From NCBI RefSeq assembly GCF_001735715.1, contig NZ_CP017259.1, positions 62,001 to 126,000 on the forward strand: a stretch of DNA of 64,000 nucleotides. The letters run 5' to 3'. Of the stretch, positions 1 through 9,480 are shown piece after piece; position 1 is the first letter of the stretch, and each line of letters begins with the position of its first letter. Source of the stretch: Formosa sp. Hel3_A1_48. Its GTDB lineage: Bacteria > Bacteroidota > Bacteroidia > Flavobacteriales > Flavobacteriaceae. Made by a program: the position numbers and the translations under genes. A model generated the notes under the pieces. It was not told the DNA's origin and searched no databases. It saw nothing but the letters and a program-made list of their open reading frames with translations.

Positions 1-612
1 GAACCCCTTCACCACAAGGCTTATAAATTTATGTTTTCCGAAGTAGGCATCAAGGTTTCTGACGTTATGTATGAAGGGTTTACAGGGCAATCTACACATG
101 CTATTTGTTCGTTCCTCTGCAAAAATTTCAAGCTTAAACAAAGCCCAAAGGAATTGGTGCAGCTCAAGCGTGATCGTTTCACTAAACTCTTTCATGAAGA
201 TGATGCACTGCAACTATTGCATGGCGTAGAAGAACTTATAAAAGATTATCACGCCAGTGGACTTACCCTTGTTCTCGCCTCTTCAGCATCCATGTTCACC
301 ATAAATAATGTCACAAAGCGTTTTGGCTTAGACCAGTATTTTTCGACTAAATTGAGTGGTGCCGATTTAAACGCATCAAAACCTCATCCTGAAATTTTTA
401 TCAATGCAGCCAAAGCAGCTGATGCTTTGCCAAATGAATGTTTTGTAATCGAAGATTCAACCAATGGGATCAAAGCTGCAAAACGTGCAGGGATTTATTG
501 TGTGGCCTACAAAAGTGAGCACTCCAAAAACCAAGATTACACTTTGGCAGACATGCTTATTTCTGATTACAAAGAAATTACTTTTGAAAGGATGCACAAA
601 AAGTTTAATTAA
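1..612 (+). CDS. HAD-superfamily hydrolase, beta-phosphoglucomutase-like (5' end cut off)
   Basis: The frame is already open at base 1, reading EPLHHKAYKF. In beta-phosphoglucomutase-like HAD hydrolases this follows the N-terminal DxDGVxxDTE motif, so the nucleophilic Asp and the real start lie left of the window and the Met at base 31 is internal. The 203 visible residues hold the helical cap (about 1-75), motif II with its Ser (LASSAS, about 92-97), the motif III Lys (SKPHPEIF, about 126) and the acidic motif IV (IEDSTNGIKAA, about 150). Such enzymes dephosphorylate small phosphorylated metabolites such as sugar phosphates; the substrate cannot be told from sequence. Its last 4 bases overlap the convergent cytochrome c maturation gene. 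Family call is firm, substrate unknown. Confidence 0.85.
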   Translation, partial: EPLHHKAYKFMFSEVGIKVSDVMYEGFTGQSTHAICSFLCKNFKLKQSPKELVQLKRDRFTKLFHEDDALQLLHGVEELIKDYHASGLTLVLASSASMFTINNVTKRFGLDQYFSTKLSGADLNASKPHPEIFINAAKAADALPNECFVIEDSTNGIKAAKRAGIYCVAYKSEHSKNQDYTLADMLISDYKEITFERMHKKFN

Positions 613-3600
613 CTTTTCTGCGTATAGAACTTGCGGTGTTTAAAGTGTGCCATAACACTAGTTGCTGTAATGATAAAAAGGCTAGCTAAAATATATGTAA
701 CACTTATTTCTTGGTCATCTTTTGCGTAGGAATGTAATCCTGCAAGATAAAAGTTTACCCCAAAATAGGTCATCAATATACTTCCAAAGGCAAGAACAGA
801 AGCGATGTTGAATATCAAACGGTTTCTAAGACCAGGCACCAAACGCATATGGATAACGAAAGCATAAATCATGATGCTGATTAGCGCCCATGTTTCTTTG
901 GGGTCCCAACCCCAATAACGACCCCAGCTCTCATTAGCCCACATACCCCCTAAGAAATTTCCTATGGTTAACATAACTAAGCCAACAGTAAGTGCCATTT
1001 CATTAATGATGGTAAGTTCTTTGACGTTCAATGCCATCTTTTGCTTATTTTTTGAATTCGTAAGAATCATAAGCAATAAACTTATCACTCCTAATATCAT
1101 TCCCAAAGCAAAAGGGCCATAACTCCCCACTATGATAGCTACATGAATCATGAGCCAGTAACTGTTCAAAACAGGTTGTAAATTCCCAATAGAAGGATCC
1201 ATCCAATTCCAGTGTGCAATCATTAAAATCATAGCAGTTACAAAGGCTGTTGAGGCAAAAGTGAGGTTACTCTTCTGTCCGAGCATTATACCAAAAGCCA
1301 TGGTTGCCCAAGCCACATAGATCATAGACTCGTAAGCATCACTCCAAGGTGCATGTCCGGAAATATACCATCGAGCAATGAGTCCGGCTGTGTGTAAAGC
1401 AAAACAAACGTAAAGCAAAACCTTGAAAACACTAACTGAAATATTTAAGACTTTACTTTTATCTTTTAGTATTTGAACAATTAAAAGAACAAACATCAAA
1501 CTACTAGCATACATATACCAACTGAATAGCTTTTTGAAGATATCGTATTTATTGTACTTAATTTCAGTTTTTATTTTTTCCTCCGAGAGCATTGCATCTC
1601 CACCATAGCGTTGCTGGGTAGTTTTAAGTGCGCCAAGTAATTTTTGGCTTTGTGAAAAATCAGATTCTTGTAACTTATCGTTTTGCAAAGTAGCGAGATA
1701 AGCTAAAAAACCTGTTTTAATGAAATTCGCATATAACGAATCACCTACTGATAAGTTTTGTTGTACAAATTCTTTGGACGATACCCATTTATTATTTTCG
1801 TCCTCTGGGATTGGGAAAAGACGCAAAGCATCTCCCTCCAGCGTATTAAATAACAAGCTTACACGCTGGTCTGCTTCTTTAAACTCTTTTTGAATCGCTG
1901 TAGGCACTTGAGCACTGTAAGCTTCTTCTAAATATGGACCGAGTTTATAATTCAAGTTCTTGTCTAAAAAATCAATCAGAGCAGCATATTTTTGTTCTTT
2001 TGGAATTCCAATTAACTGGCGAATGGTATCTGCTTTTTTTGGCTTTAAATAGATTATTGGAACATTATACCACAGCTGCGGACTTTCTTGCATAGATAAA
2101 AACACCTGATTAGCAGAAAAGTCATTGTAAACATCCTTTTTAGATAATTTCCTCAATAGCTCTGAAGCGTAGGTGTTCACGGGTTTCATTCGTCCGTCAG
2201 AATCTTGTATAACAAGATGCCCAAATAGATCTGATTGCTCCTGAGGGGTTATATTGACCGATAAAATTGAATCTAGTTGCTGTGCTGTTGGACGCAACAT
2301 CTGATGATCAGAAGTATGAGTAGTTTGCGCATTGACACCCAAGGAAAAGAAAGCAAATGCTAGAATCGTAAGCTCGGCTTTCTTGCGTTTAATTTTATCT
2401 AACTGATTACGTAAAACTTCCATTCTTGCGCCCTTACTCAGCAAAATAGCAAGCAAACCAAAATACAATAAATAATACCCAAGATAAGTAAACCAAGTCC
2501 CCCAATAATCGTGGTTTACTGAAAGGATAGTTCCTTTCTCGTCGGGATCAAAAGAGGATTGAAAAAACTTATACCCCTTGTGGTTTAAAATATTATTCAT
2601 GTAAATATGAAAATCAAATGTGCCTTCTTGTTCATCATAAACGGTGACTTTGCTCTCAAAAGATGAATAGCTTTTTTCAGTTCCTGGATAACGCTCTGCA
2701 ATAAAATCATTAAGCTTGATATCAAATGGAAGATCAAGTATTTTAGAACCATATTTGAATGCAAAATCTAAACCTCCTACACTCAGTTCTTTAAAAGGGT
2801 TATTTACCCCCTGCCCACCAAGTAATTTCACTATTTTAGAATCTCCATTTGCAGTAACTTTAAGCACAACGCCATCTTCATCTCCTTTGAGTAATTTAGA
2901 TTTTTTCACCACATCAAAAACACCTTTTATCACAGGCTTTGGAAAAACAATGGCTTGATTTCCTATAATGTAACGCGACCTTAACGCTAAAGGTTGAATA
3001 CTGTCTTTGATAAGTCTACCTTGAAAGCCAGTAGCCATGGTCATATACTCACCTTCAAAAGGAGATTGAATCGTTAAACCCTCTTCAGAATAAGTTAAAT
3101 TTATGGCGCCTTCAGTAGGCTTATTGAGTGCATACAGCACATTGTGTATACTGCTGACTTCGCCAAGTTTCAAAAAATGATTGTGCGGAGCTCCACTTCC
3201 TGCCTCCACTAATTTCAAATAGTATTTCCCATTGTCATTAGGCACAATATCCTCTTCAGCACCCGGAATAAAGTTAATAAGCTCTAAAACAACTCGTGCA
3301 TCGCCGTAATTAGTTTCTCTTTTGTAGTCGTTTTCTAATCTTGGTGAAAAATCTACATCGTGGTTGAGAACACGACGCTGCAACTGACCATCAATTTTAT
3401 AATCCCCATCAATGTAGGTAGTTAAGTAAGTTTTTTGTGACAAAAAGGTGTTTTCAGTTGCACCCTCACGAATAGACATCATGCCTTCAAAACCATAATT
3501 TCGCGTTATAAAGGCACCAAGAAGAATGAAGATAAATGATAAATGAAGTACTAGGGTTGCCCATTTTTCTTTGCGCAACAATCGGTATCTGAAAATATTT

Positions 3601-3800
3601 CCAATAAAATTGACCATGAAAATAGCCATGATTGCCTCAAACCAAAGCGCATTATAAATTAAATTTCTAGAATATGGAGTTGGCGAAGTACTTTGCCCCT
3701 GATCTAAAAATGTCCCAACGGCCATTGCAACGGCGTAAACAATAAACAAAACTGCAGTGAGGCGTGTTGAAAAAAGAATATTGGCTATTTTTTTGAGCAT
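609..3800 (-). CDS. ccsBA: Cytochrome c biogenesis fusion protein CcsBA (ResB-CcsA)
   Basis: Inner-membrane system II cytochrome c maturation protein that moves heme and ligates it to apocytochromes. Two halves that are separate proteins in many bacteria are joined here. The N-terminal ResB/CcsB half has membrane segments near residues 10-30, 45-65 and 80-100, followed by a long periplasmic part. The CcsA half (about 760 to the end) is multi-spanning and carries the tryptophan-rich heme-binding motif WGRYWGWDPKETW near residue 960, plus conserved His in HTAGLIARWY and HSYAK. With the ATG at 3800 it has 1063 residues. An in-frame GTG at 3827 is rejected because it overlaps a good -7 promoter box (3827-3834) and would add an unlikely N-terminus. 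It converges on the HAD gene with a 4-base overlap. Its presence implies c-type cytochromes and respiration. Confidence 0.93.
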   Translation of the reverse strand: MLKKIANILFSTRLTAVLFIVYAVAMAVGTFLDQGQSTSPTPYSRNLIYNALWFEAIMAIFMVNFIGNIFRYRLLRKEKWATLVLHLSFIFILLGAFITRNYGFEGMMSIREGATENTFLSQKTYLTTYIDGDYKIDGQLQRRVLNHDVDFSPRLENDYKRETNYGDARVVLELINFIPGAEEDIVPNDNGKYYLKLVEAGSGAPHNHFLKLGEVSSIHNVLYALNKPTEGAINLTYSEEGLTIQSPFEGEYMTMATGFQGRLIKDSIQPLALRSRYIIGNQAIVFPKPVIKGVFDVVKKSKLLKGDEDGVVLKVTANGDSKIVKLLGGQGVNNPFKELSVGGLDFAFKYGSKILDLPFDIKLNDFIAERYPGTEKSYSSFESKVTVYDEQEGTFDFHIYMNNILNHKGYKFFQSSFDPDEKGTILSVNHDYWGTWFTYLGYYLLYFGLLAILLSKGARMEVLRNQLDKIKRKKAELTILAFAFFSLGVNAQTTHTSDHQMLRPTAQQLDSILSVNITPQEQSDLFGHLVIQDSDGRMKPVNTYASELLRKLSKKDVYNDFSANQVFLSMQESPQLWYNVPIIYLKPKKADTIRQLIGIPKEQKYAALIDFLDKNLNYKLGPYLEEAYSAQVPTAIQKEFKEADQRVSLLFNTLEGDALRLFPIPEDENNKWVSSKEFVQQNLSVGDSLYANFIKTGFLAYLATLQNDKLQESDFSQSQKLLGALKTTQQRYGGDAMLSEEKIKTEIKYNKYDIFKKLFSWYMYASSLMFVLLIVQILKDKSKVLNISVSVFKVLLYVCFALHTAGLIARWYISGHAPWSDAYESMIYVAWATMAFGIMLGQKSNLTFASTAFVTAMILMIAHWNWMDPSIGNLQPVLNSYWLMIHVAIIVGSYGPFALGMILGVISLLLMILTNSKNKQKMALNVKELTIINEMALTVGLVMLTIGNFLGGMWANESWGRYWGWDPKETWALISIMIYAFVIHMRLVPGLRNRLIFNIASVLAFGSILMTYFGVNFYLAGLHSYAKDDQEISVTYILASLFIITATSVMAHFKHRKFYTQKS

Positions 3801-3826
3801 AAAAAAGTGACAAATTTTATGGACCA

Positions 3827-3834
3827 CAAAGGTA
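3827..3834 (-). promoter_or_regulatory. -7 promoter box for ccsBA
   Basis: The complementary strand reads TACCTTTG, a full match to the Bacteroidota -7 consensus TAnnTTTG, 26 bases before the ATG at 3800. It rules out the in-frame GTG at 3827 as start. No clear TTG at the -33 position was seen. Confidence 0.6.
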
Positions 3835-3939
3835 GTTACTTTTTGTATTAAATTAATTTATAAACGCCGCTTTTAACACTAATTTTAATATTTATCTCAT
3901 AAAGCAGATTGTAAACTTTTAAAAGACCTTATTCTTGTG

Positions 3940-3947
3940 TAAATTAG
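3940..3947 (+). promoter_or_regulatory. Probable -7 box of the DUF2520 gene
   Basis: TAAATTAG matches TAnnTTTG with one mismatch and lies exactly 4 bases before the ATG at 3952, which would put the transcription start at or next to the start codon. The same 4-base spacing recurs at five other genes in the window. Confidence 0.45.
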
Positions 3948-3951
3948 CGCT

Positions 3952-4710
3952 ATGATTACTGTTGTTATTTTAGGAGCTGGAAATGTTGGTACGCATTTAT
4001 GTAAAGCCATACATGCTTCAGAGGGTATTAAGCTTGTTCAATGGTATAACAGGTCTAAAATTAATAGCATAAACCATATGACCGCTGCTGAGCAGTGCAA
4101 CAATCTAAGTAAGTTAGCTACTGCAGACGTATACATAATGGCAGTTAGTGATAATCATGTTGAAAGCCTATCTAATCAACTTCCTTTTGAAAATCGATTG
4201 GTGGTTCACACATCTGGAAGCGTCCCTATGCGCCATTTAAATAAAAAAAATAGACGTGGTGTATTTTACCCGCTGCAAACATTTTCAAAATCAGCAGAAT
4301 TAGATTTTAAAAATGTTCCGATATGTATAGAAACTACAATTAAAAAAGACCGAATTTTTTTGACGTCCCTAGCAAAAGCTATAGGAAGCCCTAGTTACAA
4401 GATCAACTCAGAACAACGCCAAACACTGCATTTATCAGCAGTTTTCGTTAATAATTTCACAAATCAATTATACCGAATTGCACACGAATTAGTGGATAAG
4501 CAGGGCTTAGATTTTGAAATTCTTAATCCCTTGATTCTTGAAACTGCAAAAAAAGTACAACTCCTCTCACCCTATATGGCCCAAACAGGCCCCGCAAAAA
4601 GACGCGATATCAAAACATTAAAAACTCATTTAAATCTTTTAGAAAAAAACCCGAATTACAAAGAATTATACGAGCAAATTACAAAATCAATCCAAAAAAC
4701 TCATGGCTAA
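3952..4710 (+). CDS. Rossmann-fold and DUF2520 domain protein
   Basis: 252 residues. The N-terminal Rossmann fold shows the nucleotide-binding motif GAGNVGTHL (about 8-16) and resembles pyrroline-5-carboxylate/6-phosphogluconate dehydrogenase-type reductases. The C-terminal all-helical DUF2520 part (about 125-250) has the family's HLSAVFVNNFTNQL and GPAKRRD stretches. The family is widespread but its substrate is unknown, so no reaction is assigned. In Flavobacteriia it is regularly found in front of a KdsC-like phosphatase and Maf, as here; it overlaps the next gene by 8 bases, indicating one operon. Start chosen at the ATG 4 bases after a -7-like box. Confidence 0.88.
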   Translation: MITVVILGAGNVGTHLCKAIHASEGIKLVQWYNRSKINSINHMTAAEQCNNLSKLATADVYIMAVSDNHVESLSNQLPFENRLVVHTSGSVPMRHLNKKNRRGVFYPLQTFSKSAELDFKNVPICIETTIKKDRIFLTSLAKAIGSPSYKINSEQRQTLHLSAVFVNNFTNQLYRIAHELVDKQGLDFEILNPLILETAKKVQLLSPYMAQTGPAKRRDIKTLKTHLNLLEKNPNYKELYEQITKSIQKTHG

Positions 4711-5233
4711 GAAAAATTACAAAGCATTATTAAACAACATTACAACACTCATTTTTGATATCGATGGGGTGCTTACAGATAGTTCATTGTTAGTTACATC
4801 TGATGGTGAACTGCTTCGTAAAATGCACACAAGAGATGGTTACGCGCTTCGCGCTGCTGTAGATTCAGGTTTGACAGTTTGTATCATTTCTGGTGGAAAA
4901 AATGAAGGAGTTCGTAAACGTCTAGAAGGTCTTGGGATAAAAGAGGTTATTTTAGGTGCCCATGACAAAGTAAAGCACTACGAAGAATTTATAAAGAAAT
5001 ACAGTCTTACTACTGACGAAATTGTATACATGGGTGATGATATCCCTGATGTACCCGTAATGAAACTCGTTGGATTACCTTGCTGCCCTCAAGATGCAGC
5101 GCCAGAAGTGAAAGCTATTTCAGAGTACATATCCCACGTAAACGGAGGCTGTGGTGCAGCTCGTGATATTATCGAACAGGTTATGAAAGTAAAGGGTTTA
5201 TGGATGAGAGATTTTGATGCTCAAAATGACTAA
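4703..5233 (+). CDS. kdsC: KdsC-like HAD phosphatase (3-deoxy-D-manno-octulosonate 8-phosphate phosphatase family)
   Basis: 176 residues, typical of the cap-less KdsC (subclass C0) HAD phosphatases that form tetramers. Motif I is IFDIDGVLTD (nucleophile D19, acid/base D21), motif II falls in CIISGGKN (about 62), and motif IV is MGDDIPDVPVM (about 112-122). KdsC removes the 8-phosphate from Kdo-8-P in the pathway to the Kdo of LPS inner core; relatives act on similar nonulosonate phosphates such as sialic acid 9-phosphate, so substrate is inferred. The start overlaps the DUF2520 gene by 8 bases and maf begins 6 bases after the stop, so the three are probably cotranscribed. Confidence 0.85.
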   Translation: MAKKNYKALLNNITTLIFDIDGVLTDSSLLVTSDGELLRKMHTRDGYALRAAVDSGLTVCIISGGKNEGVRKRLEGLGIKEVILGAHDKVKHYEEFIKKYSLTTDEIVYMGDDIPDVPVMKLVGLPCCPQDAAPEVKAISEYISHVNGGCGAARDIIEQVMKVKGLWMRDFDAQND

Positions 5234-5239
5234 ATTTTA

Positions 5240-5833
5240 ATGTTAAAAAATCGATTAAAATCTAAAAATTTAATTTTAGCATCAGGTTCTCCAAGACGAC
5301 AAGAATTGCTAAAGTCATTAGGCGTTCCCTTTGAAATTCGATTAAAAGAAATTAACGAAAACTATCCAAAACAGCTTAAGAACAGTGCGATTTCAGACTA
5401 TCTCGCTAAACATAAATCAAATGCATTTTCAAAGGAAATTAATCCAAATGACCTCCTCATTACTAGCGACACTATCGTTTGGCACCAAAACACAGCATTG
5501 GGCAAACCTAAATCTAAGGTCGAGGCCTTTCAAATGCTTCAAAAATTAAGTGGTAAAACACATGAGGTAATTACATCTGTTTGCTTGAGAAGTACAACAA
5601 ATGAAGATCTATTCAATTCCTCAACTAAAGTCACCTTTAAGATACTATCCGCCCTTGAAATTGAATATTATATTGATAACTACAATCCAATGGATAAGGC
5701 TGGAGCTTATGGGATACAAGATTGGATAGGTCAAATTGGAATCACAAAAATTGAAGGTTCATATTTTAACGTAATGGGCTTCCCATTGGATAAGATATAT
5801 ACCCAATTATTGAAATTTTCTGAAAAATTCTAA
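5240..5833 (+). CDS. maf: Maf-family nucleotide pyrophosphatase
   Basis: 197 residues. The Maf signature ILASGSPRRQELL lies near the N-terminus (about 12-24), the conserved acidic stretch ITSDTIVW at about 73-80, and the Maf-typical GKTHEVITSVCLR and DKAGAYGIQDW follow. Maf proteins hydrolyse non-canonical or modified nucleoside triphosphates (dTTP/UTP or m7GTP-type) to monophosphates, acting as house-cleaning enzymes, and their overproduction inhibits septation. Third gene of the DUF2520-kdsC-maf set, 6 bases after kdsC. Its last 27 bases overlap the convergent YheT-like gene. Confidence 0.92.
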   Translation: MLKNRLKSKNLILASGSPRRQELLKSLGVPFEIRLKEINENYPKQLKNSAISDYLAKHKSNAFSKEINPNDLLITSDTIVWHQNTALGKPKSKVEAFQMLQKLSGKTHEVITSVCLRSTTNEDLFNSSTKVTFKILSALEIEYYIDNYNPMDKAGAYGIQDWIGQIGITKIEGSYFNVMGFPLDKIYTQLLKFSEKF

Positions 5834-6766
5834 GGCTCTTTTTTCATTATAATAAACATAGCCCTTTTGAATAAATCCAACATGACCTCCTTTTTCAGGA
5901 GTTTCTAAATGTAAATATTTACTCTTTTTAGCCATCTCTAGCGGAAAACAAGAAGGCGTTAGAAATGAATCATTTTTGGCATTGAGTAATAAAACAGGGG
6001 TTTTTATAGAGGATAAAAAACCTAAGCTACTTGATTTTTCATAATAATCCGCCGCATTTGTAAAACCATTGGCTTTGGCAGTATATACCTCATCCAATTT
6101 TCGAAGAGTCCATACGGAGTACAGAGCTTTTCTCGAAATTTTATCTGGAAATTGCCGTTGTTTTTTCATCAATTTATATTTTAACCCTATCATGAAGTAA
6201 ATATGAAAAAGGATGTTTTTGAATTGATGCAAGGCTTTTGATGAAGCCGCCAAATCAACAGGAACTGAAACTGCCATTGCTGCTTTAAGTTCTTGAGGAA
6301 TGTTGTCGTTTTCCCCTAAATATTTCAAAATAATATTACCCCCTAAACTTATTCCTTTCAAAAAAATTGAAGTATAGTTGTAAGTCTTAATAACATGAGC
6401 AATTACGTCTTTAATATCATCGGTTTGCCCAGAGTGAAAGCTAGAGAACTTCTTATTTAATTCACCGCTACAACTTCTAAAATTAACACAAACAGCATCA
6501 ATACCATTGCTGTTGAAGTGCTTTGCTACTCCAGTCACATAGGGTCGTTGCCCATCGCCCTCCATGCCATGCAACAAAATGACAAGCTTATTTGATTGGC
6601 CAGCTGTGTAACTCCAGTCTAAGTCTAAAAAATCGCCATCACGCAAAATGATGCGTTCACGTTTTTGTTTGATATTTAATTGCCTAAACAAGCCAGAATA
6701 CACTGTTGAGATAAAGGCGTTTTTAAATACAAAAATAGGATTAAAGTAAGATTTAACTAAAGGCAT
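5807..6766 (-). CDS. YheT-family alpha/beta hydrolase
   Basis: 319 residues. Alpha/beta-hydrolase fold of the YheT/ABHD1-3 type: oxyanion region LLHGMEGDGQRPYVTG, nucleophile elbow GISLGGN (Ser), an acidic residue in LLLNAKNDSFL, and the C-terminal His in GGHVGFI. The VNFRSCSGE stretch is characteristic of this family. Substrates of bacterial YheT-like proteins are not well established; esterase or lipase activity is the usual guess. It lies downstream of tilS with a 14-base overlap, so it is probably cotranscribed, and overlaps maf tail to tail. Confidence 0.9.
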   Translation of the reverse strand: MPLVKSYFNPIFVFKNAFISTVYSGLFRQLNIKQKRERIILRDGDFLDLDWSYTAGQSNKLVILLHGMEGDGQRPYVTGVAKHFNSNGIDAVCVNFRSCSGELNKKFSSFHSGQTDDIKDVIAHVIKTYNYTSIFLKGISLGGNIILKYLGENDNIPQELKAAMAVSVPVDLAASSKALHQFKNILFHIYFMIGLKYKLMKKQRQFPDKISRKALYSVWTLRKLDEVYTAKANGFTNAADYYEKSSSLGFLSSIKTPVLLLNAKNDSFLTPSCFPLEMAKKSKYLHLETPEKGGHVGFIQKGYVYYNEKRALEFFRKFQ

Positions 6767-8081
6767 TTAATATATTGATTTTCAATAATTTGATTGTTTT
6801 TTTATCTGCTAAAAAACGAGCGTCTGAGCGCATTCCTAAAACCCAAATTACTGCATCATTAGAACACAGAAGCAAAACTTTAGATTTTTCTATTATTGAT
6901 AACTTTTGGTCTTTAAAAAACTTACTCATCTTCTTTTTACCAGACATCCCTGAAGGATAGAAATAATCACCTTCCTTCCAAGTACGCAATACCAGTGGAA
7001 ACTGAACTTTGTCAGCATCTAAAAACAATGTATTATGATTTGAAACACCCAATTCACTTGGGTTTTCAAGTTTTAATGAGATATCATATTCGTAGATACG
7101 CACTGTAGAGTTTTCAGCTTCAATTTTCTGGTAAAATTTTTTATTTAATGATTTTTTAGTAAGAATTAACACAGATCGATCTTTTAAAAGCGAGTGGGTT
7201 TTAGAATGAATCTGCTTCCCCGTCTGCGCATCAATCAAATTATAAAGCTCATCAAAATCCGTAAACCCATAACAGCGGAACAGAGGAAATATGTACGAAC
7301 GTAACGGATTAAGATTTTTTAAAGCGGATACTGAATAATGCTTCTCAGATGTATTCGAATATTCTATAACTTCATCAAAAACGGCTTTAATATGGTTATT
7401 TAGCAAGTCTTGGGATGATTTAAGGTAGTTTTGGGTACTTTGCAAGGCATTGATGATTGATGGGTAAATAGTCTTTAAAGCAGGCATCAATTCATGCCGT
7501 AGATGATTGCGCTGATAACACAAACTCGCATTGCTACTGTCTTCACGCCATTTGAGTTTATTTTCTGAAGCATATTCAAGAATTTGAGCTCTAGTAAACA
7601 ACAACAAAGGCCTGATAACATATTTATTTTTGTTGGGAATCCCAACCAATCCATCTAGTCCTGATCCTCGGCTTAAATTGATGAAGAAGGTTTCTAAATT
7701 ATCATCGGCGTGGTGAGCAGTAAGTACCGCATCAAAAAGGTATTCATCACGAAGCTTATCAAAAAAATCGTAGCGTAATTTTCGTGCTGCCATCTGTACA
7801 GACAACTTATTTCTTTCAACATAATCAGCTGTATCGAAATGGTCAGAATAGACTGTCAAATTATTATTTTTTGCATATTCTAGAACAAACCTTTCATCTG
7901 CATCACTTTCATCGCCTCGTAATTTGAAATTACAATGTGCGATTGAAATATTAAAATTTGATTTTAAACACAGATCAGCAAGAACCATACTATCCACCCC
8001 ACCTGAAACGGCCAACAAAATCTTTTGATTCGTTAATCCAGAAAAATTATTTTCTATATGTGTATTGAAAGCTGTTAGCAT
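6753..8081 (-). CDS. tilS: tRNA(Ile)-lysidine synthase TilS
   Basis: TilS joins lysine to C34 of the CAU-anticodon tRNA-Ile so that it reads AUA; it is essential in most bacteria. The N-terminal ATP-pyrophosphatase domain has the PP-loop SGGVDS at residues 26-31 and the family motif HCNFKLRGDESDADE; the later AHHADDNLET and RNHLRHELMP stretches are also TilS hallmarks. The C-terminal substrate-binding domain carries WKEGDYFYPSGMSGKKKMSKFFKD. 442 residues from the ATG at 8081; an upstream in-frame TTG at 8096 is rejected because it lies beside a perfect -7 box (8086-8093) ending 4 bases before the ATG. Sixteen bases downstream of pabB. Confidence 0.95.
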   Translation of the reverse strand: MLTAFNTHIENNFSGLTNQKILLAVSGGVDSMVLADLCLKSNFNISIAHCNFKLRGDESDADERFVLEYAKNNNLTVYSDHFDTADYVERNKLSVQMAARKLRYDFFDKLRDEYLFDAVLTAHHADDNLETFFINLSRGSGLDGLVGIPNKNKYVIRPLLLFTRAQILEYASENKLKWREDSSNASLCYQRNHLRHELMPALKTIYPSIINALQSTQNYLKSSQDLLNNHIKAVFDEVIEYSNTSEKHYSVSALKNLNPLRSYIFPLFRCYGFTDFDELYNLIDAQTGKQIHSKTHSLLKDRSVLILTKKSLNKKFYQKIEAENSTVRIYEYDISLKLENPSELGVSNHNTLFLDADKVQFPLVLRTWKEGDYFYPSGMSGKKKMSKFFKDQKLSIIEKSKVLLLCSNDAVIWVLGMRSDARFLADKKTIKLLKINILNAFS

Positions 8082-8085
8082 GCTG

Positions 8086-8093
8086 CAAAAATA
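8086..8093 (-). promoter_or_regulatory. -7 promoter box directly in front of tilS
   Basis: The complementary strand reads TATTTTTG (full TAnnTTTG match), then CAGC and the ATG of tilS. The 4-base gap implies a leaderless or nearly leaderless tilS message, in addition to any read-through from pabB. Confidence 0.55.
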
Positions 8094-8097
8094 CAAA

Positions 8098-9387
8098 TTA
8101 ATTCTCCAGAGCCTCTCTAAGCGCTTTTGCTTTTACAAGACACTCTTCATACTCAGATTCTGGACAACTTTTTGAGGTAATAGCACTGCCTACAGAAAAT
8201 GAAACATATGCCTTATCCTGATTATACAAGATACTCCTTATCACCACATTAAAGTCAAAATCTCCATATGGTGTAAAATATCCTATAGCTCCGGAATACA
8301 GACCTCGTTTAGAATCCTCTAGCTCCTCTATAAGTTTCATGGCTGCGATTTTTGGAGCACCAGTCATACTGCCCATGGGAAAAGTAGATCTTATAACATC
8401 AACCGACGAGTAGTCATCTTTAATTTTGGCAGTTACTGTAGAAATTAGGTGATGTACTTGCGCAAAAGTATAGGATCCACAAAGCTCATCCACCTGTACA
8501 GAACCTTTTTTGGCTATTCGAGACAAATCATTACGAACCAAATCGACAATCATGACATTTTCACTACGCTCTTTTGGATTAGACTCTAAGTCTTTTTTCA
8601 ACCTTGCATCTTCATTTAAATTAGCAGAGCGTTTCGACGTCCCTTTAATGGGTTGGGAAATAACTAGCTCACCTTCTTTCTTCAAATACCGCTCTGGTGA
8701 AGCTGAAAGACTGAATTGTTTTCCATTTTTCATGTAAGCTGAAAAGGGCGGTGTAGAGCGCTCTTGAAGCTTGTGGAAAGTAGCCAAAGGGTCGATGTTA
8801 GCATGCGCATAAAACTCCTGACAAAAATTAGCTTCATAAACATCCCCTCTATTGATATGGCTTTGAAGTATGTTTACCTTTGTTAAATAAGATTCTTTGG
8901 AGGTTCTAGGCACGATATTAATCTTATAACTTGTATGATTTGTATAGCCTAAATGTTGATTATTGATTTTCTCGATATCAGAATGAATTAAATGAGAAAA
9001 TTCATTGAGGTATCGAACAATAACTTCATCTCCATGAAACATAAATATTTTTTTGGGTTGGAAAAAAACCAAGTCTGAAAAACCAAGACCATCAAAATTT
9101 GAAGAATATAACGCTTCAATATCATTTTTCAAATCATAGGAGAGATAACCAAAGACCCAGTCGGACGTCTCCTTGATAAAATCCTCTAATACTTGAAAGC
9201 CTTGATCTACGCCTACTTGGATGCTAGACAATCCTTCGACAGCCAAAACCGCATCAAAACTACTATGGGCTTGATTATATTCATTCGAATCAAGCCAAAC
9301 AACTTTATCAAAAGCGTTTGCCCATTGCAAAAGTTTCTTCTTGAATTCCTTTATATTATCTAACTTGATGTGATGGTCTGTTCTCAA
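8098..9387 (-). CDS. pabB: Aminodeoxychorismate/anthranilate synthase component I (PabB-like)
   Basis: Chorismate-utilising enzyme that makes 4-amino-4-deoxychorismate for folate. The C-terminal chorismate-binding domain is complete: RGDVYEANFCQEF, SPERYLKK, PIKGTSKR, ERSENVMIVDLVRNDL, GSMTGAPK and the final GSAITSKSCPESEYEE. The Lys of PIKGTSKR is the PabB/TrpE-type active-site Lys, and PIKGT rather than PIAGT favours PabB. Family similarity begins at LRTDHHIKLDNIKEF, so a TTG start at 9387 (429 residues, usual length) is preferred. An ATG at 9462 would add about 25 Phe/Tyr/Lys-rich residues that look like translated promoter DNA. Divergent from the helicase gene; tilS follows. Confidence 0.85.
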   Translation of the reverse strand: MRTDHHIKLDNIKEFKKKLLQWANAFDKVVWLDSNEYNQAHSSFDAVLAVEGLSSIQVGVDQGFQVLEDFIKETSDWVFGYLSYDLKNDIEALYSSNFDGLGFSDLVFFQPKKIFMFHGDEVIVRYLNEFSHLIHSDIEKINNQHLGYTNHTSYKINIVPRTSKESYLTKVNILQSHINRGDVYEANFCQEFYAHANIDPLATFHKLQERSTPPFSAYMKNGKQFSLSASPERYLKKEGELVISQPIKGTSKRSANLNEDARLKKDLESNPKERSENVMIVDLVRNDLSRIAKKGSVQVDELCGSYTFAQVHHLISTVTAKIKDDYSSVDVIRSTFPMGSMTGAPKIAAMKLIEELEDSKRGLYSGAIGYFTPYGDFDFNVVIRSILYNQDKAYVSFSVGSAITSKSCPESEYEECLVKAKALREALEN

Positions 9388-9462
9388 AAAATGAAACAAC
9401 TTATATTGAAATGTAAATTTAAACAGATATTTGAAATATACTCCTACTTTCTTAGAATACAT

Positions 9463-9470
9463 TACCTTTG
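9463..9470 (+). promoter_or_regulatory. -7 promoter box of the DEAD-box helicase gene
   Basis: TACCTTTG, a full match to TAnnTTTG, ending 10 bases before the TTG at 9481. A TTG at 9431-9433 is 29 bases upstream, farther than usual, so the -33 element is unclear. Confidence 0.5.
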
Positions 9471-9480
9471 AGAAAACATT